Shown one piece after another: positions 17,801 through 27,021 of a stretch of 35,007 nt of DNA. The DNA is taken from the NCBI GenBank assembly GCA_002778575.1, contig PFBJ01000018.1, forward strand, positions 1 through 35,007, written 5' to 3'. Each line of letters starts with the position of its first letter. The stretch's first letter is position 1. The notes beneath the pieces were generated by a model. The model worked only from the letters and a program-made list of their open reading frames with translations. It was not told the DNA's origin and did not search any database. The position numbers and the translations under genes were made by a program. Source of the DNA: Candidatus Kaiserbacteria bacterium CG10_big_fil_rev_8_21_14_0_10_49_17 (lineage in GTDB: Bacteria; Patescibacteriota; Minisyncoccia; Phycocordibacterales; JABMNX01).

Positions 17801-18349
17801 TTGCGAGAAAAGAATGATCCTGAGAGCGTGCACCTCTCCTCATGGCCTGTCGCAGAGAAGGTGGACGAGGAGCTTATCGCGGATATGAAACAAGCGCGAA
17901 GCATTGTTTCTTCTGCTCTTGAGGCTCGAGTGAGCGCCGGAATAAAAGTTCGACAGCCGCTTGCATCTCTGACAATCAAAACGACCGCGCTTTCTGACTC
18001 ACTGAAAGAAGTGATAGCAGATGAGGTAAATGTAAAGGAAGTAATCGAGGACTCAACTCTGGCTGCTGATATACGGCTTGATACCACGCTCTCAGAAGAA
18101 TTGAGAGCAGAAGGACTTGTGCGTGATTTTATCCGAACGGTACAACAGGCGCGGAAAAACGGAGGGTTTGCACCAGGAGAGAGGGCGGTACTTACAGCAT
18201 TTGTTCCAGAATCACTTCAAAAACATATCAATAACGCGAAAGAAGAAATTCTCGAAAGTGCGTGTCTCTCTAAAATGTCTTTTGACCGGGTGGATGGCGA
18301 GCCTGTAACGGTGGGGGACAGCGAGGTTGTGGTGGTACTCTCTCGATAA
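14855..18349 (+). CDS. ileS: Isoleucyl-tRNA synthetase with inserted histidine-phosphatase domain (about 16355-16940)
   Basis: [46 protein letters not shown]; CP1 editing region; [14 protein letters not shown]; insert [10 protein letters not shown]...[10 protein letters not shown]...LREIDFG...ILIVAHED. Track ORF begins at 14792 but that start lies inside repeat copy 2. Confidence 0.95.
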   Translation: [1164 protein letters not shown]

Positions 18350-18943
18350 ATGGCATATCGGCAATACGAATCCAAAGGACTGGTTCTCTCCGGAAGTGAT
18401 GTCGGAGAGCAGGAGCGGCTCGTCGAGCTCTTTACGTGTGAGCTCGGGCTTATCCGTGCCATAGCCCGAGGCGTCCGCAGAGAAAATTCAAAGCTGCGCT
18501 ACGGGTTGACCGACTTTACGGTCGGGACTTTTTCATTTGTACGAGGCAAAGAACTGTGGCGCCTCACTGGAGCTGTCGCTGAGAGTAATGCGTACAGAGA
18601 ATTGGAGCGCATGCCTGAGCGGCAGGACGCGCTTGCACGGATCGTCTCTCTTGTTCGTCGCCTCGTTCCAGGAGAAGAAACAAATCAAGAGCTTTTCGAC
18701 ATACTCCTTGGCGCAATTGCTTACCTATGCTCTGAGGCTTACACCGGAGAGCGAGATGACCGTTTCGAAATTGTGACTGTGCTCCGCATTCTCCATACGC
18801 TTGGTTATGTGGCCAAGGAGGCGCCATATGGAACACTGCTTGATTCGGCAGAACTTTCTGAATCTGTGGTCGCGGACGTGACGAATATACGCAAAGAGAT
18901 GGTTGAGGCGATTAACACATCGCTTCGCGAAAGCCAGCTGTAG
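18350..18943 (+). CDS. recO: DNA repair protein RecO
   Basis: YESKGLVLSGSDVGEQERLVELFTCELGLIRAIARGVRRENSKLRYGLTDFTVGTFSFVRGKELWRLTGA. Confidence 0.88.
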   Translation: MAYRQYESKGLVLSGSDVGEQERLVELFTCELGLIRAIARGVRRENSKLRYGLTDFTVGTFSFVRGKELWRLTGAVAESNAYRELERMPERQDALARIVSLVRRLVPGEETNQELFDILLGAIAYLCSEAYTGERDDRFEIVTVLRILHTLGYVAKEAPYGTLLDSAELSESVVADVTNIRKEMVEAINTSLRESQL

Positions 18944-19043
18944 CACTGTTGTAAAAAAGCAGGTTGCATGCCCCGTGAGATAACACGCAGTAAGCTTCTC
19001 TTATACGTAGAACTTCCGTATCTCACGGGGTATACTGCTACAT

Positions 19044-20954
19044 ATGGAGGAAGATAAAGGCCGAATTGACGAGTTGAAAGCACGACTCTACTCGCGGAGC
19101 AAAGGAAAAGAGCGTGTGTATCGGCGTCGTACGTTGCGCGAACAGCACTATGACGTAAAGCGTGGGTGGAGTCCCCGCATGAGGCCGGTAGAGCGAAAAG
19201 CTCGTCCGCAGAAGAAGCGATCCTTCCTTTTGCTCTTTCTGATTTTTTCCGCGGTGTTTTTTATACTCTCAGCGGGCTTCTCAGCTTTTTATTTTTTCGG
19301 CGGCAGCAATATTGTGTCAGCTGACAATGTTGCTATTGAAATTCAAGGGCCGACATCTATAGCCGGCGGCGAAGAATTGCAGCTGCAAATTAGCATTGCG
19401 AATAAAAATAATGTGGAGCTCCAACTCGCTGATCTTATTATTGAGTACCCGGATGGCACGCGTGTCGCTGGCAATCTTTCAAAAGAACTTCCGCGGTACC
19501 GTGAGTCGATTGGGACGGTCAAGCCGGGTGAGCGAATCAAAAAAACTGTCAGCGCAGTGCTCTTTGGTGAGGAGAATACTCCGAAAGACATAAAAGTAAC
19601 TGTTGAATATAGAATTCCGACTTCAAACGCCATCTTCTTTACGGAAAAAGAATATCCGCTGACGCTCTCATCTTCTCCAATGGGTGTTGCGGTTCGCGGT
19701 GTGGAAGAAATATCATCAGGACAAGACATTTCATTTACAGTAACTGTCGTTTCAAATGCAACTGCGGTTATCAAAGACGCACTGCTTGAGGCGGAGTATC
19801 CGTTTGGTTTCTCATTCATTTCAAGCGCACCGTCGCCGGATGCACGCAATAGCGTGTGGCAGCTTGGCGATCTTCAGCCGGGAGAGGAACGAACGGTACG
19901 CATCATTGGAAAGATGTCGGGGCAGGACAATGAAGAGCGAGTATTTCGCTTTTCCGGCGGCTCGGCGGATCAAAATGACGATACGAAACTGGCAACCGCA
20001 TTTGTCACAGTGGTCAAACCGGTCCTTATTGCTCGTCCATTTATTACCACGGAGGTAGCGCTAAACGGTGAGACTGCTTCAGAGTACATAGCAAATACCG
20101 GTGAGCGAATTCGAGCTGATATTTCGTGGCTCAATAATCTTGCAACCCGTGTCGAAGATGCAAAAATTTCCGCGCGCATTATCGGTTCGGTGCTTGATAA
20201 AAATACTGTCTCGGTGGAGCGGGGGCAGTACCTCTCTGGGCAGAATCTCATAGTGTGGGATGAGAACACCGACGCAAGCCTGGCAACGCTCGAGGCTGGC
20301 GAGAGCGGACGCGTGTCATTTACATTCTCACCACTCACTCTCGCCCAGTTAGGTAATTTAAAAAATCAAACAATCAATCTCGAAGTGTCCGTTTCGGGAA
20401 GACGTGTTTCTGAAGACGGCGTATCGGAAACTATCGAGTCGAACGTTACCCGCACAGTAAAGATAAATTCCAACCTCCTCCTCTCTTCTCGCGCGCTCTA
20501 TTTTTCAAGCCCCCTTTCAAATAATGGGCCAATACCACCGCAGGTAGATAAGGAGACAACATATACAATTGTCTGGACTGTCACCAACTCTTCAAATCAG
20601 GTGAGTGGCGCAAAAGTTGTTGCAACACTGCCGTCATATATGCGATGGATAGGTATTGCAAGCCCGGCGAGCGAGAATGTGTCATATAGCCCAGTTGGAG
20701 GTACGGTGACGTGGGAATTGGGCGAGGTGTCTGCGGGCGTGGGAAGTGTTACATCTCCGAGAGAAGTACTGTTTCAGGTTGCTCTGGTGCCAAGCGCATC
20801 GCAGATTGGTAACGCGCCGGCACTCATTGGCACCCAAACACTCGTCGGGTATGATCGGTTCACGGAAACTGAAATCCGTGCCACAGAAAGGGAACTCACA
20901 ACAAATATCAACGAGTCAGGTTTTAATGCTACTGATGCGCTTGTTGTTCCGTAA
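19044..20954 (+). CDS. Single-pass membrane/surface protein with tandem beta-sandwich-like extracellular repeats
   Basis: Basic cytoplasmic N-terminus, one TM (SFLLLFLIFSAVFFILSAGFSAFYFFGG), then repeats such as VTNSSNQVSGAKVVATLPSYMRWIG and LLEAEYPFGFSFISSAP...WQLGDLQPGEERTVRI. Confidence 0.75.
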   Translation: MEEDKGRIDELKARLYSRSKGKERVYRRRTLREQHYDVKRGWSPRMRPVERKARPQKKRSFLLLFLIFSAVFFILSAGFSAFYFFGGSNIVSADNVAIEIQGPTSIAGGEELQLQISIANKNNVELQLADLIIEYPDGTRVAGNLSKELPRYRESIGTVKPGERIKKTVSAVLFGEENTPKDIKVTVEYRIPTSNAIFFTEKEYPLTLSSSPMGVAVRGVEEISSGQDISFTVTVVSNATAVIKDALLEAEYPFGFSFISSAPSPDARNSVWQLGDLQPGEERTVRIIGKMSGQDNEERVFRFSGGSADQNDDTKLATAFVTVVKPVLIARPFITTEVALNGETASEYIANTGERIRADISWLNNLATRVEDAKISARIIGSVLDKNTVSVERGQYLSGQNLIVWDENTDASLATLEAGESGRVSFTFSPLTLAQLGNLKNQTINLEVSVSGRRVSEDGVSETIESNVTRTVKINSNLLLSSRALYFSSPLSNNGPIPPQVDKETTYTIVWTVTNSSNQVSGAKVVATLPSYMRWIGIASPASENVSYSPVGGTVTWELGEVSAGVGSVTSPREVLFQVALVPSASQIGNAPALIGTQTLVGYDRFTETEIRATERELTTNINESGFNATDALVVP

Positions 20955-20957
20955 TAT

Positions 20958-22265
20958 ATGAATGAAAAAGAAACAATGGAAAAACTGGTGGCGCTTTCAA
21001 AGAGGCGCGGTTTTATCTTCCAAGGGTCAGAAATCTATGGAGGGCTTGCAGGCACATGGGACTACGGACCGTACGGCGTCGCGTTAAAAAATAATGTCAA
21101 AAATCTGTGGTGGAAGAAATTTGTTGATACTCGCTTTGATATGTTCGGCGTGGATGCGGCAATTCTAATGAATGAAAAAGTGTGGGAAGCATCAGGGCAC
21201 ACCGGCGCCGGATTTACCGACCCGCTCATCGAGTGTGCAAACTGCAAGAAGCGTTTCCGTGAGGATCACCTTGCAGGCGCGAAATGCTGCCCTGAGTGTG
21301 GCGGCGTCCTTGGTGAGGCGCGTGACTTCAATCTTATGTTTCAGACACAGGTAGGCTCGCAGGGGGATACGAAGAGTTACCTGCGTCCAGAAACGGCTCA
21401 GGGAATGTTTGTAAATTTTAAAAATATTCTCGACACGCTGCACCCACAACTGCCGTTTGGTCTCGCGCAAATAGGGAAAGCATTCCGAAACGAAATAGCT
21501 CCGCGGGATTTTATTTTTCGCACCCGCGAGTTTGAGCAAATGGAAATCGAGTATTTTGTGCGAGAAGAAGACTGGGAGAGCGCATTTACCGGCTGGAAAG
21601 CGGCAATGGAAGAGTGGATGGAAGAAATCGGTTTGCCGAAAGAGGCACTACACGAACTTGAAGTGCCGGAAGAGGACAGGGCGCACTACAGCAAGCGAAC
21701 AATTGATTTTGAATTCGACTTTCCGTTCGGAAGAAAGGAACTCTACGGTTTGGCGTATCGGACAGACTTTGACCTCAAAAATCACATGGAGCACTCCGGT
21801 GTGGATCTGCGCTACAGTGACCCTGCAACGGGAGAGAAGTTTATCCCGCACGTTATTGAGCCTACATTCGGGCTCGACAGAACGGTGCTCGCGGTGCTTG
21901 TAAGTGCATACACTGAAGATGAACTCGATGGCGAACAACGGACGGTGCTAAAACTCGCGCCATCAATTGCGCCGGTTCGTGTCGCTGTATTTCCATTGCT
22001 TAAAAACAAACCTGAACTTGTTGAGAAAGCGAAGAGCGTATACTCGCAACTGAAGGCTGTTTTTGGAAATGTTTCGTTTGATGACAACGGCAATATCGGA
22101 AAGCGCTATCGACGGCAGGATGAGATCGGAACGCCGCAGTGCGTCACTGTTGACTTCGAAACGCTTGAAGATAATGCGGTTACGGTACGGGATAGAGATA
22201 CAGGCACGCAAGAGCGGGTAGCGCTCGTAGAACTTCAGGCATACATTACCAATACCGCCAAGTAG
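20958..22265 (+). CDS. glyS: Glycyl-tRNA synthetase (alpha2 type)
   Basis: RGFIFQGSEIYGGLAGTWDYGPYGVALKNNVK...ASGHTGAGFTDPLIECANC...LRPETAQGMFVNFKN. Confidence 0.97.
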   Translation: MNEKETMEKLVALSKRRGFIFQGSEIYGGLAGTWDYGPYGVALKNNVKNLWWKKFVDTRFDMFGVDAAILMNEKVWEASGHTGAGFTDPLIECANCKKRFREDHLAGAKCCPECGGVLGEARDFNLMFQTQVGSQGDTKSYLRPETAQGMFVNFKNILDTLHPQLPFGLAQIGKAFRNEIAPRDFIFRTREFEQMEIEYFVREEDWESAFTGWKAAMEEWMEEIGLPKEALHELEVPEEDRAHYSKRTIDFEFDFPFGRKELYGLAYRTDFDLKNHMEHSGVDLRYSDPATGEKFIPHVIEPTFGLDRTVLAVLVSAYTEDELDGEQRTVLKLAPSIAPVRVAVFPLLKNKPELVEKAKSVYSQLKAVFGNVSFDDNGNIGKRYRRQDEIGTPQCVTVDFETLEDNAVTVRDRDTGTQERVALVELQAYITNTAK

Positions 22266-22281
22266 TGCTACCATAGGGCTA

Positions 22282-23355
22282 ATGTCAGAGCAGGGGCGAA
22301 ACATTACGATTCGGATAAATTCCGGGACGATTATCCGCGCCATTCTCATTGTTGTGGGGGCGGCATTACTGTTTTACCTCCACGAACTTGCGCTGGTAGT
22401 GCTCACCGCGATTGTCATTGCCTCTTCAATCGAGCCCGCAACCAAGTGGTTTATGAAGCGGCGCGTGCCGCGCGTTGCCGCCGTTCTTTCCGTGTATCTT
22501 CTTTTCTTCGGTACGCTGTTTGGACTTTTCTTCTTTTTCTTGCCGCCAATCCTCTCTGAGGCAGTGAAGTTTTTAGGAGCCCTGCCGCACTACCTGCAAG
22601 CATTCGATGCGCTTAATCCGTTCACACACAATACATTTCTCGGCAATCCGTCATTTGCTGAAGGATTCTCTTCAAGTCAGGTTATTGCGGACTTGCGTGC
22701 CCTTTTCAGTAGTGCGTCAGACAGCTTTTTCTCTACCGTTAACATTGTATTCGGCGGAGTGCTTTCATTTGTACTTATTATCGTATTCTCATTTTACTTT
22801 GCGATGCAGGAGACGAGCATTGATGGATTTCTTCGCGTTGTCACGCCAGTAAAGCATCAGGACTATGTAGTGGATCTCTGGAGGCGCTCTCAATTGAAGA
22901 TCGGCCTGTGGATGCAGGGGCAGCTCCTCCTGGCTCTTATTGTGGGCGTTTTGGTGTACCTCGGTCTCACTATTCTTGATGTTAAACACGCGCTCCTCCT
23001 TGCGCTTATCGCGGCTCTCTTTGAACTGATACCTGTCTTCGGGCCGATTCTCTCTGCAATACCCGCAACGATAGTTGGATTTGTGGACGGCGGCGCGACA
23101 ATCGGTCTCCTTGTTATTGGCCTGTACATCATTATTCAGCAATTTGAAAATCATCTCATCTATCCGCTTGTTGTCACAAAGGTGGTTGGCGTGCCGCCAC
23201 TGCTTGTTATTCTCGCGCTTCTTGTCGGCGCGCAATTAGCCGGGTTCTTGGGCATTATCCTTTCAGTTCCAGTGGCCGCGGTTATTCAGGAGTTGGTGAG
23301 CGATATGCAACGGACACGCAACGGAAAACTTGAAACTGCCTCAGGGGAGGCGTAG
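22282..23355 (+). CDS. AI-2E/PerM-family transporter
   Basis: Multi-pass protein with FELIPVFGPILSAIPATIVGF and QQFENHLIYPLVVTKVVGVPPLLVILALLVGAQLAGFLGIILSVPVAAVIQEL. Confidence 0.9.
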   Translation: MSEQGRNITIRINSGTIIRAILIVVGAALLFYLHELALVVLTAIVIASSIEPATKWFMKRRVPRVAAVLSVYLLFFGTLFGLFFFFLPPILSEAVKFLGALPHYLQAFDALNPFTHNTFLGNPSFAEGFSSSQVIADLRALFSSASDSFFSTVNIVFGGVLSFVLIIVFSFYFAMQETSIDGFLRVVTPVKHQDYVVDLWRRSQLKIGLWMQGQLLLALIVGVLVYLGLTILDVKHALLLALIAALFELIPVFGPILSAIPATIVGFVDGGATIGLLVIGLYIIIQQFENHLIYPLVVTKVVGVPPLLVILALLVGAQLAGFLGIILSVPVAAVIQELVSDMQRTRNGKLETASGEA

Positions 23356-23366
23356 AGTACGGCGAC

Positions 23367-24797
23367 ATGGCAGAAAATCGATATATCACGACAACGCTTC
23401 CGTATGTTAATGATGTGCCACACATCGGACACGCGCTTGAGTTTGTGCAGGCAGATACGCTCGCGCGCTTCTGGCGGCTGGTGGGAGATAACGTATTTTT
23501 CAATACAGGGACGGACGAGCACGGGCAGAAAATTTTTGATGAGGCGCAAAAGGCAGGGGAGGACGTACACGCGTATGTTGATCGTTACGCTAAGACATTT
23601 CTTGAACTCGGTGAGTCGCTCAACCTCTCGTACGACAGATTCATTCGCACTACCGAGGAAGGACACTGCCGAGCGGCGCAAGAGCTTTGGAAGCGGTGCG
23701 ATGCAAAAGGAGATATTGAAATGCGAGAGTTCGAAGGACTCTACTGCATCGGGTGCGAAAAGTATCTCACGGAGCGCGATTTAGAGAACGGAAAATGTCC
23801 GCTCCACCCAAATAGAGAACCGGAGACGGTAAAAGAAGAAAATTACTTCTTTAAACTGAGCAATTACCAAAGCGAACTGCTGGCATACCTCTCTGTCGAG
23901 GGTGCAATTCTGCCGGAGTGGCGACGGGAAGAAGCGGTACAGTTTGTAAAAAATGGACTCGAGGACTTTAGTATTTCCCGAAATAAAGAACGCATGAGCT
24001 GGGGAGTACCTGTGCCGGGAGATGACAGTCAGGTAATGTACGTGTGGTTTGATGCCCTTACCAATTACATCTCGACACTCGATTGGCCAAGAGAAGATGG
24101 AAAGTTCAAAACATTCTGGAGTGATGGCAAAACCCTCCAGCTTGCCGGCAAAGATCAGGTTCGTTTTCAGTCAATTATGTGGCAAGCAATGCTCCTCTCT
24201 GCAGATATCAAGCCAACAGACACTATTTTTTATCATGGATTCATTAACTCTGGCGGGCAGAAGATGAGCAAATCGCTCGGCAATGTTATCGGACCGAAGG
24301 ATTTGGTAGAACGCTATGGCACGGATGCGACGCGATTTTTGCTCCTGCGTCACGTGCACCCATTTGAGGACACAGATATCACTTGGGAGCGGCTTGATGA
24401 GTGGTATACGGCAGATTTGGTAAATGGGCTTGGTAATCTTGTGTCGCGCATTATGAAATTGGCACAAGACAATCTCGATGCCCCGATTGAAAAGCCGGCT
24501 ATTGGTTCGTTCGAAAACGAGTATACCGGTGCGCTCGAATCGTTCCGTTTCGATCAAGCAGCAGATCACGTATGGAAACGCATTAGCGCACTCGATGCGC
24601 GCATCACAGAGACGGAACCCTTCAAGCTTGTTAGGAGTAATCCAGAAGCGGGAAAGGTGCTTATCGCCGAGATGGTTGAGGAACTCTACCGTATTGGAAG
24701 GCTGCTTTACCCACTACTACCTGAGGCAAATACGGCAATCAAAGAAGCGGTGCTTGAAAATAAAAAGCCGGAAAATCTTTTTCCGCGACTTGCATAA
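23367..24797 (+). CDS. metG: Methionyl-tRNA synthetase
   Basis: YITTTLPYVNDVPHIGHALEFVQADTLARFWRL...NTGTDEHGQKI...MSKSLGNVIGPKDLVERYGTDATRF. Confidence 0.97.
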   Translation: MAENRYITTTLPYVNDVPHIGHALEFVQADTLARFWRLVGDNVFFNTGTDEHGQKIFDEAQKAGEDVHAYVDRYAKTFLELGESLNLSYDRFIRTTEEGHCRAAQELWKRCDAKGDIEMREFEGLYCIGCEKYLTERDLENGKCPLHPNREPETVKEENYFFKLSNYQSELLAYLSVEGAILPEWRREEAVQFVKNGLEDFSISRNKERMSWGVPVPGDDSQVMYVWFDALTNYISTLDWPREDGKFKTFWSDGKTLQLAGKDQVRFQSIMWQAMLLSADIKPTDTIFYHGFINSGGQKMSKSLGNVIGPKDLVERYGTDATRFLLLRHVHPFEDTDITWERLDEWYTADLVNGLGNLVSRIMKLAQDNLDAPIEKPAIGSFENEYTGALESFRFDQAADHVWKRISALDARITETEPFKLVRSNPEAGKVLIAEMVEELYRIGRLLYPLLPEANTAIKEAVLENKKPENLFPRLA

Positions 24798-25585
24798 TGA
24801 AGTACGAGTACGTAGACATACATTGCCACATTGCATTTCCACAGTACGAAGCAGATCGGGAAGAGGTGCTTTCACGAATGCGTGAGAAAAATATATTTGC
24901 CATCACTATTGGCACAGATGCCGCTCGTTCAAGTGATGCGCTTGCCTTTGCGGAACTCCACAGCGACGTGTACGCAACAGCCGGATTGCACCCCGCTGAC
25001 AATTCAGAAGAGTCTTTTGATCCGTATTTCTACGGAGATTTAGTAAAGAGTGAAAAAGTCGTCATGGTTGGGGAGTGCGGCCTCGATTACTTTCACGGGA
25101 AGGGAGAGAAGGAGCACGCGCGGCAGCAGGAAGAGTTTGAAAAGCAGATAGAATTTGCGCTCGTGCACGATATGCCGCTCATGCTCCACGTCAGAGATGC
25201 CCACAATGACGCGTGCGTACTGCTAGAGCGATATGCAAAAAAGGCAGGAAGCAAACTGCGGGGGAACAGTCACTTTTTTACCGGTACGCTCGAGGAAGCA
25301 AAACGGTACTGGAATATAGGGTTTACTACTTCATTTCCCGGAATTATCACTTTTACCCATGATTATGACGACGTGCTGCGTAACGCTCCGAAAGAGCTGA
25401 TCCTCTCTGAGACAGATGCTCCCTACGCAACTCCCGTGCCGCATCGTGGGAAGCGTAATGAACCCTCATTTCTTCCGCTTATTGTTGCCCGTATGGCGGA
25501 GATTCGAGGAGAGGATGAAGAAATGCTCAAGGAACAACTGCTTAGAAACGCTTCAGCACTGACGGGGATTAATTTACTAGTCTAA
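24797..25585 (+). CDS. TatD-family hydrolase
   Basis: VDIHCHIAFPQYE...GLHPAD...GECGLDYFHG...LMLHVRDAHND...LSETDAPYATPVPHRGKRNEP. Confidence 0.94.
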   Translation: MKYEYVDIHCHIAFPQYEADREEVLSRMREKNIFAITIGTDAARSSDALAFAELHSDVYATAGLHPADNSEESFDPYFYGDLVKSEKVVMVGECGLDYFHGKGEKEHARQQEEFEKQIEFALVHDMPLMLHVRDAHNDACVLLERYAKKAGSKLRGNSHFFTGTLEEAKRYWNIGFTTSFPGIITFTHDYDDVLRNAPKELILSETDAPYATPVPHRGKRNEPSFLPLIVARMAEIRGEDEEMLKEQLLRNASALTGINLLV

Positions 25586-25694
25586 TTGCGAGAGAAGGAG
25601 GGCTGTGGTACTCTCCCTTGCGAAGCCCGTTTCGCCTCAGGAGTACTTCTGAGGCCATAGGTCCGAGGAATGGGTTAGAACAATCGTATTTAAA

Positions 25695-26198
25695 ATGGCA
25701 GAAGAAAAAGAACATAACACACAAGAGGAAAGCGAGTCGCGAGTATACGAGCTTGGGTACCACATACTCCCGTCTGTTACGGAAGAGAACCTCTCAGATG
25801 AAGTAGCGGCACTTAAGGCTCTTGTGACAAAACATAACGGTACTCCGGTATCTGAGGAAGCGCCAAAAATGCTTGATCTTGCGTACACTATGCGAGTGCG
25901 CGAGGGTGGAAAGTTCAAAAACTACAACAGTGCGTATTTCGGCTGGATGAAGTTTGAAATGGATCCTGAGCAGGTGGTAGTACTCGAGGAGTCGGTGCGC
26001 GCAATGCCTACTGTATTACGCTCTATTGTCTTTAAGACAGTAAAAGAGAATACTCGGGCAGGAATCCGCGCGCCACAGCTCTCTGAGCGGCCAACACCGA
26101 CCCGCGAGCGGCAGCCAATCCGACGCGAGGAAGAAAACACCGGTCCGGTTTCTGAGGAAGAGCTTGATAAATCCATTGAAGAACTTGTGGTAGAGTAG
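25695..26198 (+). CDS. rpsF: 30S ribosomal protein S6 with extended termini
   Basis: YELGYHILPSVTEENLSDEVAALKALVTKHNG...LAYTMRVREGGKFKNYNSAYFGWMKFEMDPEQV; followed by ssb and rpsR. Confidence 0.9.
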   Translation: MAEEKEHNTQEESESRVYELGYHILPSVTEENLSDEVAALKALVTKHNGTPVSEEAPKMLDLAYTMRVREGGKFKNYNSAYFGWMKFEMDPEQVVVLEESVRAMPTVLRSIVFKTVKENTRAGIRAPQLSERPTPTRERQPIRREEENTGPVSEEELDKSIEELVVE

Positions 26199-26202
26199 AC
26201 TC

Positions 26203-26661
26203 ATGTATCTCAACAAAGCATTCATTATCGGCAACCTGACCCGCGATCCGGAGCTCCGGTCGCTCCCATCTGGTGTTCAGGTAGCATCATTTTCTGTTGC
26301 AACGAATCGTGTATGGAAAGACCAGAGCGGTCAGAAGCAAGAGGCGACAGAATTCCACAATATAGTGGTCTTCGGACGCCAGGCAGAAACGGTGTCGCAG
26401 TACCTAAAAAAGGGCAGCAGTGTTCTCGTTGAAGGGCGGCTGCAGACCCGCAGTTGGGAAAGCGACGGCACGAAAAAGTACCGGACAGAGATTGTCGCAG
26501 ACAGGGTACAGTTTGGTCCGCGTTCTGCCGGAGGAGGAAATACAGGAGAGAGCGCCCCACAGTTTGAAGGTGGTGGCGATGCTTCGCAGAAACAAGCAAG
26601 CGGCGGGGATACAATTGAGTATCCAGACGAAGATATTAACCCTGAAGACATACCATTCTAA
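26203..26661 (+). CDS. ssb: Single-stranded DNA-binding protein
   Basis: MYLNKAFIIGNLTRDPELRSLPSGVQVASFSVATNRVWKDQSGQKQEATEFHNIVVFGRQAE...; acidic tail DINPEDIPF. Confidence 0.97.
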   Translation: MYLNKAFIIGNLTRDPELRSLPSGVQVASFSVATNRVWKDQSGQKQEATEFHNIVVFGRQAETVSQYLKKGSSVLVEGRLQTRSWESDGTKKYRTEIVADRVQFGPRSAGGGNTGESAPQFEGGGDASQKQASGGDTIEYPDEDINPEDIPF

Positions 26662-26759
26662 TACCCCCAGTGAAATGCAGCTTCGCTGTCCTTCCATCAC
26701 CAGATTTCACGGGGTCACAGATTTTCTCAACTTATTATCATTCATTAAGCAAATCTAAG

Positions 26760-26960
26760 ATGGCTAGTGATTATTTTTCAACACACGGCATTAAGCATGT
26801 CGACTATAAAGATGTCGACATTCTTAAGCGATTTCTCAATCCGCACGGGCGGCTGTTGAATCGGCGAAAGACTAACCTCTCGGCGACTCATCAGCGGCAG
26901 CTTGAGCAGGCCGTAAAGCGAGCGCGCTTTATGGGGCTCTTGCCGTACGTGTCACGGTAA
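26760..26960 (+). CDS. rpsR: 30S ribosomal protein S18
   Basis: HVDYKDVDILKRFLNPHGRLLNRRKTNLSATHQRQLEQAVKRARFMGLLPYVSR; ORF 26670 extends upstream but ATG 26760 is the better start. Confidence 0.95.
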   Translation: MASDYFSTHGIKHVDYKDVDILKRFLNPHGRLLNRRKTNLSATHQRQLEQAVKRARFMGLLPYVSR

Positions 26961-26975
26961 ATACACCGAAGAGAG

Positions 26976-27021
26976 AAGTAAAAAATCGACTCATTCATCT
27001 GAATGAGTCGATTTTTTACTT
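26976..27021. terminator. Bidirectional terminator hairpin
   Basis: AAGTAAAAAATCGACTCATTCA-TC-TGAATGAGTCGATTTTTTACTT, 22-bp perfect stem, between convergent rpsR and efp. Confidence 0.85.
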
